In this document: one piece after another, positions 52,912 through 61,176 of the stretch | Numbering within the stretch: position 1 is the first letter of the stretch | How the letters are laid out: every line of letters starts with the position of its first letter | DNA from: JBKPNX01 sp050729115 | GTDB taxonomy: Bacteria > Pseudomonadota > Alphaproteobacteria > Geminicoccales > Geminicoccaceae | Reading direction: 5' to 3' | DNA: 64,000 bases | Assembly (NCBI GenBank): GCA_050729115.1 | Contig: JBOHKK010000001.1 | Coordinates: forward strand, 4,275 to 68,274 | The notes under the pieces: model-generated | What the model saw: only the letters and a program-made list of their open reading frames with translations | Database searches by the model: none | What the model was told of the DNA's origin: nothing | Translations under genes and position numbers: made by a program

Positions 52912-52942
52912 TTGACCTTCCATCGACTGGAAACCCTATATG
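52912..52942 (+). promoter_or_regulatory. CueR-type promoter of copA
   Basis: -35 TTGACC (52912-52917), 19-base spacer TTCCATCGACTGGAAACCC, -10 TATATG (52937-52942). The left arm ACCTTCC is perfect and the right arm GGAAACC has one change. It is the best promoter of the series and lies 170 bases before the copA start. No gene lies between the hydrolase stop and copA. Confidence 0.85.
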
Positions 52943-53115
52943 CATCGTAGCCGCTAGGCTAGGCCGGCGACGACCTTCTTCCGGAGAGTTTCGCGCCCGC
53001 CTCGAGGAGGCGGCCCCAGGCCATCACCCGGGCGGGTACACCGGCGAAGAAGAGCTTCTCCGCATGGACCAGCAACCGAGCGCGAGTGGCTCTGGCAAAG
53101 CGTCGAGGGAAGTGG

Positions 53116-55584
53116 ATGAACGAGACCACCGGCGTCACGCGCGAGCGCGTAAAGGATCCCGTCTGCGGCATGGAGGTCGATCCGGCAACGACCGAGCACC
53201 GCGCCGAGCACGAAGGGGTCTCCTACCACTTCTGCTGCCGGCGCTGCGCCGAGGCCTTCCGAAAAGATCCTCAGGGCGCGCTGGGGAAGATGGTTACGGG
53301 CGGTAACGCCCACGCCGATCAAGGCGCCGGTCAGCGGCGGCCAGCCGCAAGCGCCGGCAAGTACATCTGTCCGATGTGCCCGGGCGTCGAGAGCGAGGAA
53401 CCTGCCGCCTGCCCGAAGTGCGGGATGGCACTCGAACCCGCAGCTCCCGCCCTTGGCGGCACAAAGGTTCAGTACACCTGCCCGATGCACCCCGAGGTTG
53501 TTCGGGACGAGCCCGGAGAATGCCCGAAGTGCGGCATGGCCCTCGAGCCGATGACGATCTCTGCCGAGACGGAGAACCCCGAGCTCACCGACATGACGCG
53601 ACGGTTCTGGGTTGGTGCCGTCCTGACGGTGCCGATCCTGGTTCTCGCGATGGGCAGTTACATTCCAGGGCTGGGGCCGCTCCTCGAGCAGCTCGTCCCG
53701 CATGACGTCTCCAGATGGCTGGAGCTCCTCCTTGCGACCCCTGTCGTGCTTTGGGCCGGCTGGCCGTTCTTCCAGCGGGGCTGGAAGTCGGTGGTCACCT
53801 GGAACCTCAACATGTTCACGCTGATCGCGATCGGCGTCGGTGCGGCCTACGCCTACAGCGTCGTCGCGACGCTGGCCCCGGGCATCTTCCCGGCGGCTTC
53901 TCGCTACGCGTCGGGCACGATCGGTGTCTACTTCGAAGTGGCGGCCGTCATCGTCGTGCTGGTGCTGTTGGGACAGGTTCTGGAATTGCGGGCGCGGGAA
54001 AGGACGGGTGGTGCTTTGCGCGCGCTGCTCGACCTCGCGCCCCAGACCGCCCGGCGTCTCAAGGACGACGGCGACGAGGAGGAGATCGCGCTCGCACAGG
54101 TCCACGAGGGCGACCGCCTGCGCGTGCGCCCGGGCGACAAGGTGCCGGTCGATGGCGAGGTGCTGGACGGGCGCAGCGCCGTCGACGAATCCATGGTGAC
54201 CGGCGAGCCCATCCCCGTCGAGAAGACCGCGGGCGACAAGGTCATCGGAGGCACGGTGAACGGCACCGGCGGCTTCGTGATGCGAGCCGAGCGCGTCGGC
54301 AGCGAGACCATGCTCGCGCAGATCGTGCAGATGGTGGCGGAAGCGCAGCGCTCGCGGGCGCCGATCCAGCGGCTTGCCGACGTCGTGGCCGGCTACTTCG
54401 TGCCGGCGGTCGTGGCGGTGGCCGTGCTGGCCTTCATCGCGTGGGCGATCTGGGGGCCGACCCCTGCGATGGCGCATGCGCTCGTGGCCGCGGTCGCGGT
54501 CCTGATCATCGCGTGTCCCTGCGCGCTCGGCCTGGCGACGCCGATGTCGATCCAGGTCGGCGTCGGCCGTGGCGCGCAGGCGGGCGTGCTGATCAAGAGC
54601 GCCGAGGCGCTCGAGCGGCTGGAGAAGGTCGATACGCTGGTGGTCGACAAGACCGGCACGCTCACGGAAGGCAAGCCGCGCGTCGTTACCGTCGACGCCG
54701 GCGACGGCATCGGCCAGGACCGACTTCTGCGGCTTGCGGCCAGCCTCGAGCGTTCCAGCGAGCATCCGCTCGCCGCCGCGATCGTCGAGGCTGCCAGGGA
54801 GCGGGGGGTCAGGCTGGCCGAGACCCGCGATTTCGACGCACCGACCGGGAAGGGCGTCGTGGGCATGGTCGAGGACCATCGCGTCGCTCTCGGCAATGCT
54901 CGCCTGATGGACGATCTGCGCCTGGAGGCCGGCCGGTTCGCCGCACGGGCGGAGGAGTTGCGCCGGGATGGCCAGACGGTGATGTTCGTCGCGCTCGACG
55001 ACGCGGTGGCCGGCCTGATCGGCGTGGCGGACCCGATCAAGACGACGACTCCGAAGGCGATCCGGGATCTCCGGGCGGACGGCTTGCGGATCGTCATGCT
55101 GACCGGCGACAACCGGACGACGGCCGAGGCGGTCGCCCGCAAGCTCGACATCGACGACATCGAGGCCGAGGTCTTGCCGCAGGAGAAAGGCGAGGTCGTC
55201 AAGAAGCACAAGTCCGAAGGTCGCATCGTCGCCATGGCCGGGGACGGCGTCAACGACGCCCCCGCGCTCGCCGAGGCCGACGTCGGCATCGCCATGGGCA
55301 CCGGCACCGACGTCGCGATCCAGAGCGCCGGCGTCACCCTGATCAAAGGCGACCTCGCGGGCATCGTGCGCGCGCGACATCTGAGCCGGACGGTGATGCG
55401 CAACATCCGGCAGAACCTGTTTCTCGCCTTCGTCTACAACTCGCTCGGCGTGCCGGTGGCGGCGGGCGTGCTCTATCCGGTCTTCGGGCTGCTGCTGAGC
55501 CCTATCATCGCCGCCGCGGCCATGAGCCTGAGCTCGCTCTCCGTCGTCAGCAATGCGCTGCGTCTGCGAGCGGCGCGCATCTAA
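53116..55584 (+). CDS. copA: Copper-exporting P1B-1 ATPase with YHS and two CPxCG metal-binding modules
   Basis: 822 residues. N-terminal YHS domain (VKDPVCGMEVDPATTEH, YHFCCRRCAEAF), then two heavy-metal-binding modules: YICPMCPGVESEEPAACPKC and YTCPMHPEVVRDEPGECPKC, each ending GMALEP. Then the ATPase: actuator VTGEPIPVEK, ion motif IIACPCALGLATP (CPC, class P1B-1), phosphorylation DKTGTLTEG, SEHPLA, MAGDGVNDAPALAEAD. It pumps Cu(I) to the periplasm. There is no HMA domain. ATG at 53116 (MNETTGV) has GAGGGAAGTGG upstream. It has its own CueR promoter. Confidence 0.94.
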   Translation: MNETTGVTRERVKDPVCGMEVDPATTEHRAEHEGVSYHFCCRRCAEAFRKDPQGALGKMVTGGNAHADQGAGQRRPAASAGKYICPMCPGVESEEPAACPKCGMALEPAAPALGGTKVQYTCPMHPEVVRDEPGECPKCGMALEPMTISAETENPELTDMTRRFWVGAVLTVPILVLAMGSYIPGLGPLLEQLVPHDVSRWLELLLATPVVLWAGWPFFQRGWKSVVTWNLNMFTLIAIGVGAAYAYSVVATLAPGIFPAASRYASGTIGVYFEVAAVIVVLVLLGQVLELRARERTGGALRALLDLAPQTARRLKDDGDEEEIALAQVHEGDRLRVRPGDKVPVDGEVLDGRSAVDESMVTGEPIPVEKTAGDKVIGGTVNGTGGFVMRAERVGSETMLAQIVQMVAEAQRSRAPIQRLADVVAGYFVPAVVAVAVLAFIAWAIWGPTPAMAHALVAAVAVLIIACPCALGLATPMSIQVGVGRGAQAGVLIKSAEALERLEKVDTLVVDKTGTLTEGKPRVVTVDAGDGIGQDRLLRLAASLERSSEHPLAAAIVEAARERGVRLAETRDFDAPTGKGVVGMVEDHRVALGNARLMDDLRLEAGRFAARAEELRRDGQTVMFVALDDAVAGLIGVADPIKTTTPKAIRDLRADGLRIVMLTGDNRTTAEAVARKLDIDDIEAEVLPQEKGEVVKKHKSEGRIVAMAGDGVNDAPALAEADVGIAMGTGTDVAIQSAGVTLIKGDLAGIVRARHLSRTVMRNIRQNLFLAFVYNSLGVPVAAGVLYPVFGLLLSPIIAAAAMSLSSLSVVSNALRLRAARI

Positions 55585-55629
55585 CCTGGCTCGGACGATC
55601 AGGGGCAAGCCCGCGGAGGGAAGACCGAG

Positions 55630-55941
55630 ATGAAAAAAATCACGTTCATCTTGTTATCCGCATCGTTCGCTTACGCTGCAGCTGCGGGATCCCTCCCGGA
55701 TGTTGAGAGGCCCGATTTCTCCGTCAGCAGCGAGGTGATTACGAGCCTGGATTCGATGATCGGCCGCCTCCAGGCCGCGGCAGAGGATGGCCCGTCCTCC
55801 TGGCAGGTGGGCCGTGCGCTCGGCAACTGCAAAGAGGTTCGGCGCACTGTCGCGCAGTGGCCGGGCGTCGGCGCCTACGATGCGCGTGGCGCCGAACGAC
55901 TCTGGCAGGAATGCAGAAGCACCTATGACGCGGTGCGCTGA
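55630..55941 (+). CDS. Small exported protein of unknown function
   Basis: 103 residues, signal peptide MKKITFILLSASFAYAAAAG, helical mature part with two cysteines (GNCKEVRRTVAQWPG and WQECRSTYDAVR). No family recognised. It lies 45 bases after copA and may be read with it. Confidence 0.6.
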   Translation: MKKITFILLSASFAYAAAAGSLPDVERPDFSVSSEVITSLDSMIGRLQAAAEDGPSSWQVGRALGNCKEVRRTVAQWPGVGAYDARGAERLWQECRSTYDAVR

Positions 55942-55987
55942 GACATTGCGACATCGGACCCACGCCTGATCGAGCGAAAGCAAGCCC

Positions 55988-56629
55988 ATGATCGAGACCT
56001 ACTCCGACTGGCTGCAACTCTGGCCCTATGCGATCGTGACGATCGTCATCGCCTCATGGGTCCTCTATCACTTTCTGGCACCCGCGAGCTGGCGCGATTG
56101 GGCCAGCGCGGGACTGGTGCAAGCGTTCATCATCGCGCTGTACGCGGAGATGTACGGCTTCCCGCTCACGATCTACGTCCTGACCAGCTTCCTGCCGATC
56201 GAGATCCCGCTGGTCCACGAGAGCGGCCATCTCTGGGCTACGCTTCTGGGCTACGGGAAGATCGGGGCTGGGATGGAGATGGCGATCGGCTACGCCTTTG
56301 TGGTCACCGGCCTCATCATGATCATCAAGGGCTGGATCAAGGTCTACTATGCCGGCGGGCGGCTGGTCACGGACGGGATCTACGGGATCGTGCGCCACCC
56401 GCAGTATACCGGCATCTTCCTCGCGATCTTCGGGCAGCTCGCGCACTGGCCAACCATCCTGACGCTGGCGCTCTCTCCGGCGATCGTCCTGGCCTACGCG
56501 CACCTGGCCCGATGGGAGGAGCGACGCCTGATCGCGCATTTCGGCCCCACATACATCGCGTATCAGCAGCACGTGCCGATGTTCTTGCCCCGCTGGCAGA
56601 CGATTCGCCAGCTGCTGGCGGCGTCCTGA
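55988..56629 (+). CDS. Isoprenylcysteine methyltransferase (ICMT/PEMT)-like membrane protein
   Basis: 213 residues, five helices. The C-terminal catalytic motif is VRHPQYTGIFLAIFGQLAHW with WEERRLIAHFGPTYIAYQQH after it, the SAM-binding pattern of the ICMT/PEMT group. Target unknown in bacteria. An extra-long hydrophobic N-terminal half (IIALYAEMYGFPLTIYVLTS) is typical of the subgroup found near copper ATPases. Confidence 0.82.
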   Translation: MIETYSDWLQLWPYAIVTIVIASWVLYHFLAPASWRDWASAGLVQAFIIALYAEMYGFPLTIYVLTSFLPIEIPLVHESGHLWATLLGYGKIGAGMEMAIGYAFVVTGLIMIIKGWIKVYYAGGRLVTDGIYGIVRHPQYTGIFLAIFGQLAHWPTILTLALSPAIVLAYAHLARWEERRLIAHFGPTYIAYQQHVPMFLPRWQTIRQLLAAS

Positions 56630-56711
56630 CCACGGCTCGGGTACGCCAATCACGTTCAGACGGGTTCAGCAATCAGAACGGCAACTTCACAGAGTGCCGA
56701 CGCTCTAAGGC

Positions 56712-57431
56712 ATGGCGGACATGGTGCGATGGGAGACTGAGGGGTTGCGGAGTCGACTGTATCGTTGGCGGCTACTGCCGTTTGGGGCCGTCATCGTCGG
56801 TGCTTGTTCCATGACTTCGGCGACGGCAGGCGAGGCCGTGTTGCTGGTCGATCCCACGGAAGCGCTCGACCAGACCTGGACCCACCAGCGCTTCGAGGGC
56901 GAGACCGACTACGAAAGGGTCACGCTCGACGGCATTGACGCGATCCGGGCCGTGGGCCGCGATTCCGCGTCCGGCCTCTATCGCGAAGTCCAGCTCCAGG
57001 TTTCCGACCACCCTTGGCTGGAATGGACTTGGCGCGTCGATCGGCTGCAAACGACGGCAGACATCCGCGTCAAGAATCGCGAGGACTTTGCGGCCGCGAT
57101 CTTCCTGATCTTTGGCCGCCCGAGCATGTTCAATCGAGACGTGCCGACCTTGGCTTACGTCTGGACGAGCGACCGACTGCCCGAAGGGTCGGTGGTCGAC
57201 AGCCCCTATCATCCCGGCTCGGTGCGGGACATCGTCCTGCGCAGCGACGGAGATGACCTGGGACAGTGGCTCCGCGAACGACGCAACGTCGTGGAGGATT
57301 TCCGCAAGGCGTTCGGACGCGACCCTCCGCCGGTCGTGGAGGTCCTCGCGCTGTTCACGGATAACGACCAGACGGGCGAGCCGGTAGAGGCCTATTACGG
57401 AGCGATCATCGCGCTCTCCGACTCGACATGA
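56712..57431 (+). CDS. DUF3047 exported protein
   Basis: 239 residues. Signal or lipoprotein-like start (VIVGACSMTSATAGEA). The DUF3047 pattern is WLEWTWRVDRLQTTADIRVK then EDFAAAIFLIFGRPS, later AYYGAIIALS. Function of the family is unknown; probably a periplasmic beta-sandwich. ATG at 56724 is an alternative start. Confidence 0.8.
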   Translation: MADMVRWETEGLRSRLYRWRLLPFGAVIVGACSMTSATAGEAVLLVDPTEALDQTWTHQRFEGETDYERVTLDGIDAIRAVGRDSASGLYREVQLQVSDHPWLEWTWRVDRLQTTADIRVKNREDFAAAIFLIFGRPSMFNRDVPTLAYVWTSDRLPEGSVVDSPYHPGSVRDIVLRSDGDDLGQWLRERRNVVEDFRKAFGRDPPPVVEVLALFTDNDQTGEPVEAYYGAIIALSDST

Positions 57432-57478
57432 CTCCCTCACGGAGGCTGGTCGCCGCGTTGGGGCCAGTTCTTGCCCGA

Positions 57479-57736
57479 TTAAGCATCCCTCCGATGCGCT
57501 TCATCCGCAGTCGCGCCAGCGCCTGCGCTCGCGATCAGAGCCAGTCCGACGAATCCGCCGAGGCCCAAGACCGTCGCCACTCCCGCGATCCGGAGTGCGG
57601 CCAGAACGGTCACAATATGTTTGCCTGTCTCGGGATCGTAGTCGTAGCGAAAGAGGAACAGCTGGTCGGTGAACGAGCCGATTGTCCCATCAGCCGCCTC
57701 GATCAATCCGAACTTCAGGTCACGAGGCGGGTACAT
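57479..57736 (-). pseudogene. C-terminal fragment of a SCO-like protein
   Basis: The reverse strand reads PRDLKFGLIEAADGTIGSFT then DQLFLFRYDYDPETGKHIVT, followed by a C-terminal helix TVLGLGGFVGLALIASAG. This is the end of a membrane-anchored SCO1/SenC variant. The copper-site part is missing upstream. A longer frame to 57817 is unrelated DNA. Confidence 0.65.
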
Positions 57737-57998
57737 AGCGGGCAACGCGACCGGCTGGCGTATGGTCGAAGTACACCCTCTCACCGCTGGACGGACAAAG
57801 GGGCAGGGCTGAGCCAATCAAGGGCGAGGCACGCTTCCTCCGGGCAGAGGGCTCAGGCCACTGCCAAAGAGGTCCCCGCCCCCGCCGCCGTCGAGCGTGC
57901 GTATATGGGAGCTGCACGAAGCTTCTCCCACCTCTTGACCCGAGTTTCTCGCGATGAACTAGTACCCACTGTCGCAAGAACGTGAGCCATGAGCGTCT

Positions 57999-58090
57999 CG
58001 TCATTGCGAGCGCCCGAAGGGAGCGAAGCAATCCAGCGACTGCGGGCTGGTCTGGATCGCCACGACCGCTTTGCGGTCTCGCGATGACGG
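57999..58090. repeat. Palindromic intergenic repeat, GTCATTGCGAG type
   Basis: The left arm CGTCATTGCGAGCGCCCGAA and the right arm (reverse complement CCGTCATCGCGAGACCGCAA) form a long imperfect hairpin, with GCAATCCAG/CTGGATCGC as the inner arms. Dispersed repeats with these ends are common between genes in alphaproteobacteria such as Bradyrhizobium and Rhodospirillales. Confidence 0.75.
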
Positions 58091-58142
58091 GAAGGATGGC
58101 GCACGAACTTATGGTTTCGGGCACTAGAACGGCAAGATCCCG

Positions 58143-58596
58143 GTGACCGAGATCGAGCCCCGCCGTTACCTCGCCGAGTCGAATACGATCTTCTGGTTCC
58201 TCGCCGACGGCGGGCCGCTCCTGCCGGCGATGAGGCTCGAGCGGGCGGGGGGCTGCAGTGGCTGTTCTTCGAGCAGTACAGCCACGAGCCAGCGCTCGCC
58301 CTCGCCCGCTCCTGGCTGCCTAAGCATCTTCAAGCAGGGCGAGGATCGGCGCGAGGCGCTGGCAGAGCGGCAGCGCGCGGGCCACAACGTGCGGCAGGTC
58401 ACGAAGGCGCGCTTGGCCAGAGCGCCGTTCCTGGTCGCCGAGCGCTATTCGATCGCCGACATCGTGCTCTATACCTGCACGCACGTGGTCCGACGTGACG
58501 GCATCGACCTCGCACCCTGTGCGGGCATCCCGGGCCTGGCTACGCCGGGTCGCTGCTCAGCTGGACCACACCCCGATCACGGCGCCGGTCGCCTAA
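58143..58596 (+). pseudogene. Glutathione S-transferase remnant with several frameshifts
   Basis: One frame gives LAESNTIFWFLADGGPLLPA; a second gives LQWLFFEQYSHEPALALARSW; back in the first RYSIADIVLYTCTHVVRRDG with IDLAPC; another frame reads the end RAWLRRVAAQLDHTPITAPV. Together these are the middle and C-terminal parts of a GST. At least three frame changes are needed, so it is clearly decayed. The thioredoxin-like N-terminal 60 residues are absent. Confidence 0.75.
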
Positions 58597-58606
58597 ACGG
58601 CGCGGC

Positions 58607-59605
58607 TCAAGCGAACAGCCGCTCCCCATCCAGTTCCCGATACAGGTGGGCGACGTATTCGCCGTAGCCGTTGAACAGCTGCGTCAGCACGCGTTCGTCA
58701 CTGCCGAGCACGCGTTCGGTCGCCTGGCTCCAGCGCGGGTGCGGCACCTCGGGGTTGACGTTGGCCCAGAAACCGTACTCCGATGGCTGGATCGCCTCCC
58801 AGAACGTCACCGGCCGCTCGTCGGTGAAGGTGAAGCGGACGATGGATTTGACCGACTTGAAGCCGTACTTCCACGGCGCCACCAGGCGAAGTGGGGCTCC
58901 GTTCTGGCACGGCATCGGCCTGCCATAGAGACCGGTCGCGATGAAGGCGAGCTCGTTGGTCGCCTCGGCCATGGTCAGGCCCTCGATGTAGGGCCAGGGA
59001 TACCAGCTCTGGCGCTGGCCGGGCGCCATCTCGGCATCCATGAATGTCTCCATGCGAAGATAGCTGGCGCCGGACAACGGGCGGGCGAAGTCGACCAGCG
59101 CAGCGAGCGGAAAGCCGCTCCAGGGTACTGCCATCGACCAAGCCTCGACGCAGCGGTGCCGGTAGAGCCGCTCCTCGAGCGGCATCCGGCGGATGAGCTC
59201 GTCGGCGTCCAGCGCACGCGCCGTTTCCACCATGCCGTCGATCGTCACCGTCCAGGGCTGGAGCTGGAGCGCTTGCGCGGCGCTCGCGATCTGCTTGTGC
59301 GAACCGAACTCGTAGAAGTTGTTGTAGCTGGTTGCCCAGCTCTCCTCGGTGAGCGGACGATCGAGCCAGTAGGCGTCATTGCGCTGGACAGGGTAGAGAT
59401 CCGCCCACGGATCCGGCGAAGGCTCGGGCTCGGCCTGCGCGCTTCGCATGTGCTCCGGCGCCATACGCAAGGCTGCCGGTGCGGCCAGGATCGCGCCGCC
59501 AAGGCCGAGCCCGGCCAGGATGCGACGGCGATCCAGGTAGACGCGCTCGGGCGTCGCCGCTTTCTCAGGCAGCTCCCAGGCGCGCTTCTTCCTGATGTTC
59601 ATCAT
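58607..59605 (-). CDS. msrP: Protein-methionine-sulfoxide reductase catalytic subunit MsrP
   Basis: 332 residues, molybdopterin protein of the sulfite-oxidase fold. Tat signal YLDRRRILAGLGLGGA. The Mo ligand is Cys in YRHRCVEAWSMAVPWSGFPL; NPEVPHPRWSQATERVL is the conserved end. It repairs oxidised methionines in the periplasm, which would suit a locus with Met-rich copper proteins. The heme partner MsrQ is not adjacent; a different small membrane protein overlaps the start. Confidence 0.92.
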   Translation of the reverse strand: MMNIRKKRAWELPEKAATPERVYLDRRRILAGLGLGGAILAAPAALRMAPEHMRSAQAEPEPSPDPWADLYPVQRNDAYWLDRPLTEESWATSYNNFYEFGSHKQIASAAQALQLQPWTVTIDGMVETARALDADELIRRMPLEERLYRHRCVEAWSMAVPWSGFPLAALVDFARPLSGASYLRMETFMDAEMAPGQRQSWYPWPYIEGLTMAEATNELAFIATGLYGRPMPCQNGAPLRLVAPWKYGFKSVKSIVRFTFTDERPVTFWEAIQPSEYGFWANVNPEVPHPRWSQATERVLGSDERVLTQLFNGYGEYVAHLYRELDGERLFA

Positions 59606-59945
59606 GGCTCCTTGTGCCAGACAAGGCCACGACCAGCGCCACGCCCGGCGCGCCGAGCAGCGACCAGGCGGGCCAAGTGAGCGCGCTCTGGAGAATCGGA
59701 GCCCAGAGTGCCGGATGCAGGTAGCGCTGGGTGATCGCCTGGGCGAAGTTCAGGCTGCCGCGGTCGAGCGCGTACCAGAGCTCGCCCGCAGCAATCATGC
59801 GCCAGGTCCCGCCGGCTGCCGCGAGCAGCACCTCATAGCCGAGCGCCGCAAGGGCAAGGCAGACCAGCACCCAGCCCACCACCCGGCCGAGCCTAATCAC
59901 CAGGCTCGCCCCGACTTCCTTCTCTGCTGCGTTCTGCACGAACAT
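59565..59945 (-). CDS. Small membrane protein overlapping msrP
   Basis: 126 residues with two helices (VIRLGRVVGWVLVCLALAAL and the end LGAPGVALVVALSG) and between them LWYALDRGSLNFAQAITQRY, then HPALWAPILQS. It is of a type seen in many alphaproteobacteria without known function. It overlaps the start of msrP by 41 bases and is too short to be MsrQ. Confidence 0.62.
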   Translation of the reverse strand: MFVQNAAEKEVGASLVIRLGRVVGWVLVCLALAALGYEVLLAAAGGTWRMIAAGELWYALDRGSLNFAQAITQRYLHPALWAPILQSALTWPAWSLLGAPGVALVVALSGTRSHDEHQEEARLGAA

Positions 59946-60138
59946 CGCTCCAAGGCTCTCCTTCAGTCCTACATATGCGGCGCCAGCGGCGAACGGAAAT
60001 GCCGGCTGCTCACAAATTCGATAGCCTCCGCTCATGGCGGCGGGTGTAGCCGCCGGTGCTGGAGCATTCTGAACTTTAACACATCTCGCTGTCGGGTATG
60101 CTATGCTCCGCTGATCGCGACGCTCGGGGACCCGGCCG

Positions 60139-61158
60139 ATGGAAAGACCTGCCGATCTTACCGATGGCGCGGCCGGCAACCACTCTGCGCCAGATCCAGC
60201 GATCGCCCAGGCAAACGCCTGCGGGGTCGCTCGAGGCATCACGCGCCGGCGCGCCGGCCTGCTGCTTGCGTCCCTGGCGGCATCCTCATTTGCTGGCTGG
60301 ACGATGCTACAAGCCGGTCCGTTCTCCGGACGGTCGGCTTTCGGGTCTATCCGCTCGATCACTCCGGAAGCCGGACGAGCGCTGTTCGACGAAGCCGCGG
60401 CGAGTGTTCTACCGACCACGGGTTTCCAGAGCCGGATTGCGTTGCAAGACAGCGTGCTCAAACTGGTCGCCGAGGGTGTCATCGATCCAGAGCGCTTCGC
60501 GTCGGTCTATGAGAGCCGCGGCGGGCTTCCGGTCGAGCTGAGGTACACCTTGATCTGGCCGTCCCTCCTGCCGATCCACCTGACCGCGGAGAACGCCGGT
60601 TACTATGTCAATCTGCTGTGGCCGCTCGGGCTCGCCAACTACATGTCGACGAACCAGACCAGCCCGGTCAACGGCGATTCGCTGTTCAACCTCGCGTCGA
60701 CCGGAGGATGGACCTTGGGCAAGGAGGAGAACGGCGGCGCATACTTCAACAGGTCCCGCATCGTCGAGCTGACGCCCGAGCAGGAGGCGCTGGTGACCCG
60801 GGTCGCCAAGAACACCTACCGGCCCTGCTGCAACAACTCGACCTTTTTCCAGGACTGCAACCACGGCTCAGCTCTCCTCGGGCTGTTGGAGCTCGGCGCA
60901 TCCCAGGGGCTGACCGAAGACGAGCTCTATCAGGAGGCGCTTGCATTCAATGCGTTCTGGTTCCCGCAGGTCTACATGCAGACCGCGCTCTACTTCAAGG
61001 TGGTGGAGGACATCGACTGGGCCGATGTCGATCCCAGGACGGTGATGAGCGCCCGCTATTCCGCGCTCGGACCTTGGCGGGCAACCGTCGGGGCGCAGCT
61101 TGCCGAAATTCCCAATCTCCTTCCGGAGCAGGAAGACGGCGCCAGCTGCGGGACGTGA
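60139..61158 (+). CDS. Tat-type exported protein of unknown function with CCNN-x6-C motif
   Basis: 339 residues. N-terminal Arg triplet and helix (ITRRRAGLLLASLAASSFAG). Mature part is mostly helical with TYRPCCNNSTFFQDCNHGSA followed by LLGLLELGASQGLTEDELYQ. The Cys-Cys-Asn-Asn...Cys-Asn-His cluster looks like a metal or cofactor site. I have a sense of having seen close relatives in other genomes, without an assigned role. It ends DGASCGT. Confidence 0.65.
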   Translation: MERPADLTDGAAGNHSAPDPAIAQANACGVARGITRRRAGLLLASLAASSFAGWTMLQAGPFSGRSAFGSIRSITPEAGRALFDEAAASVLPTTGFQSRIALQDSVLKLVAEGVIDPERFASVYESRGGLPVELRYTLIWPSLLPIHLTAENAGYYVNLLWPLGLANYMSTNQTSPVNGDSLFNLASTGGWTLGKEENGGAYFNRSRIVELTPEQEALVTRVAKNTYRPCCNNSTFFQDCNHGSALLGLLELGASQGLTEDELYQEALAFNAFWFPQVYMQTALYFKVVEDIDWADVDPRTVMSARYSALGPWRATVGAQLAEIPNLLPEQEDGASCGT

Positions 61159-61176
61159 CGGGACCGACGCGTCGAC

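Noticed and set aside
53715..55706. 663-codon open frame on the plus strand inside copA
   Set aside because: It is copA read in another frame: Arg/Gly/Ala rich, no motifs, and the copA frame has every P-type ATPase signature.
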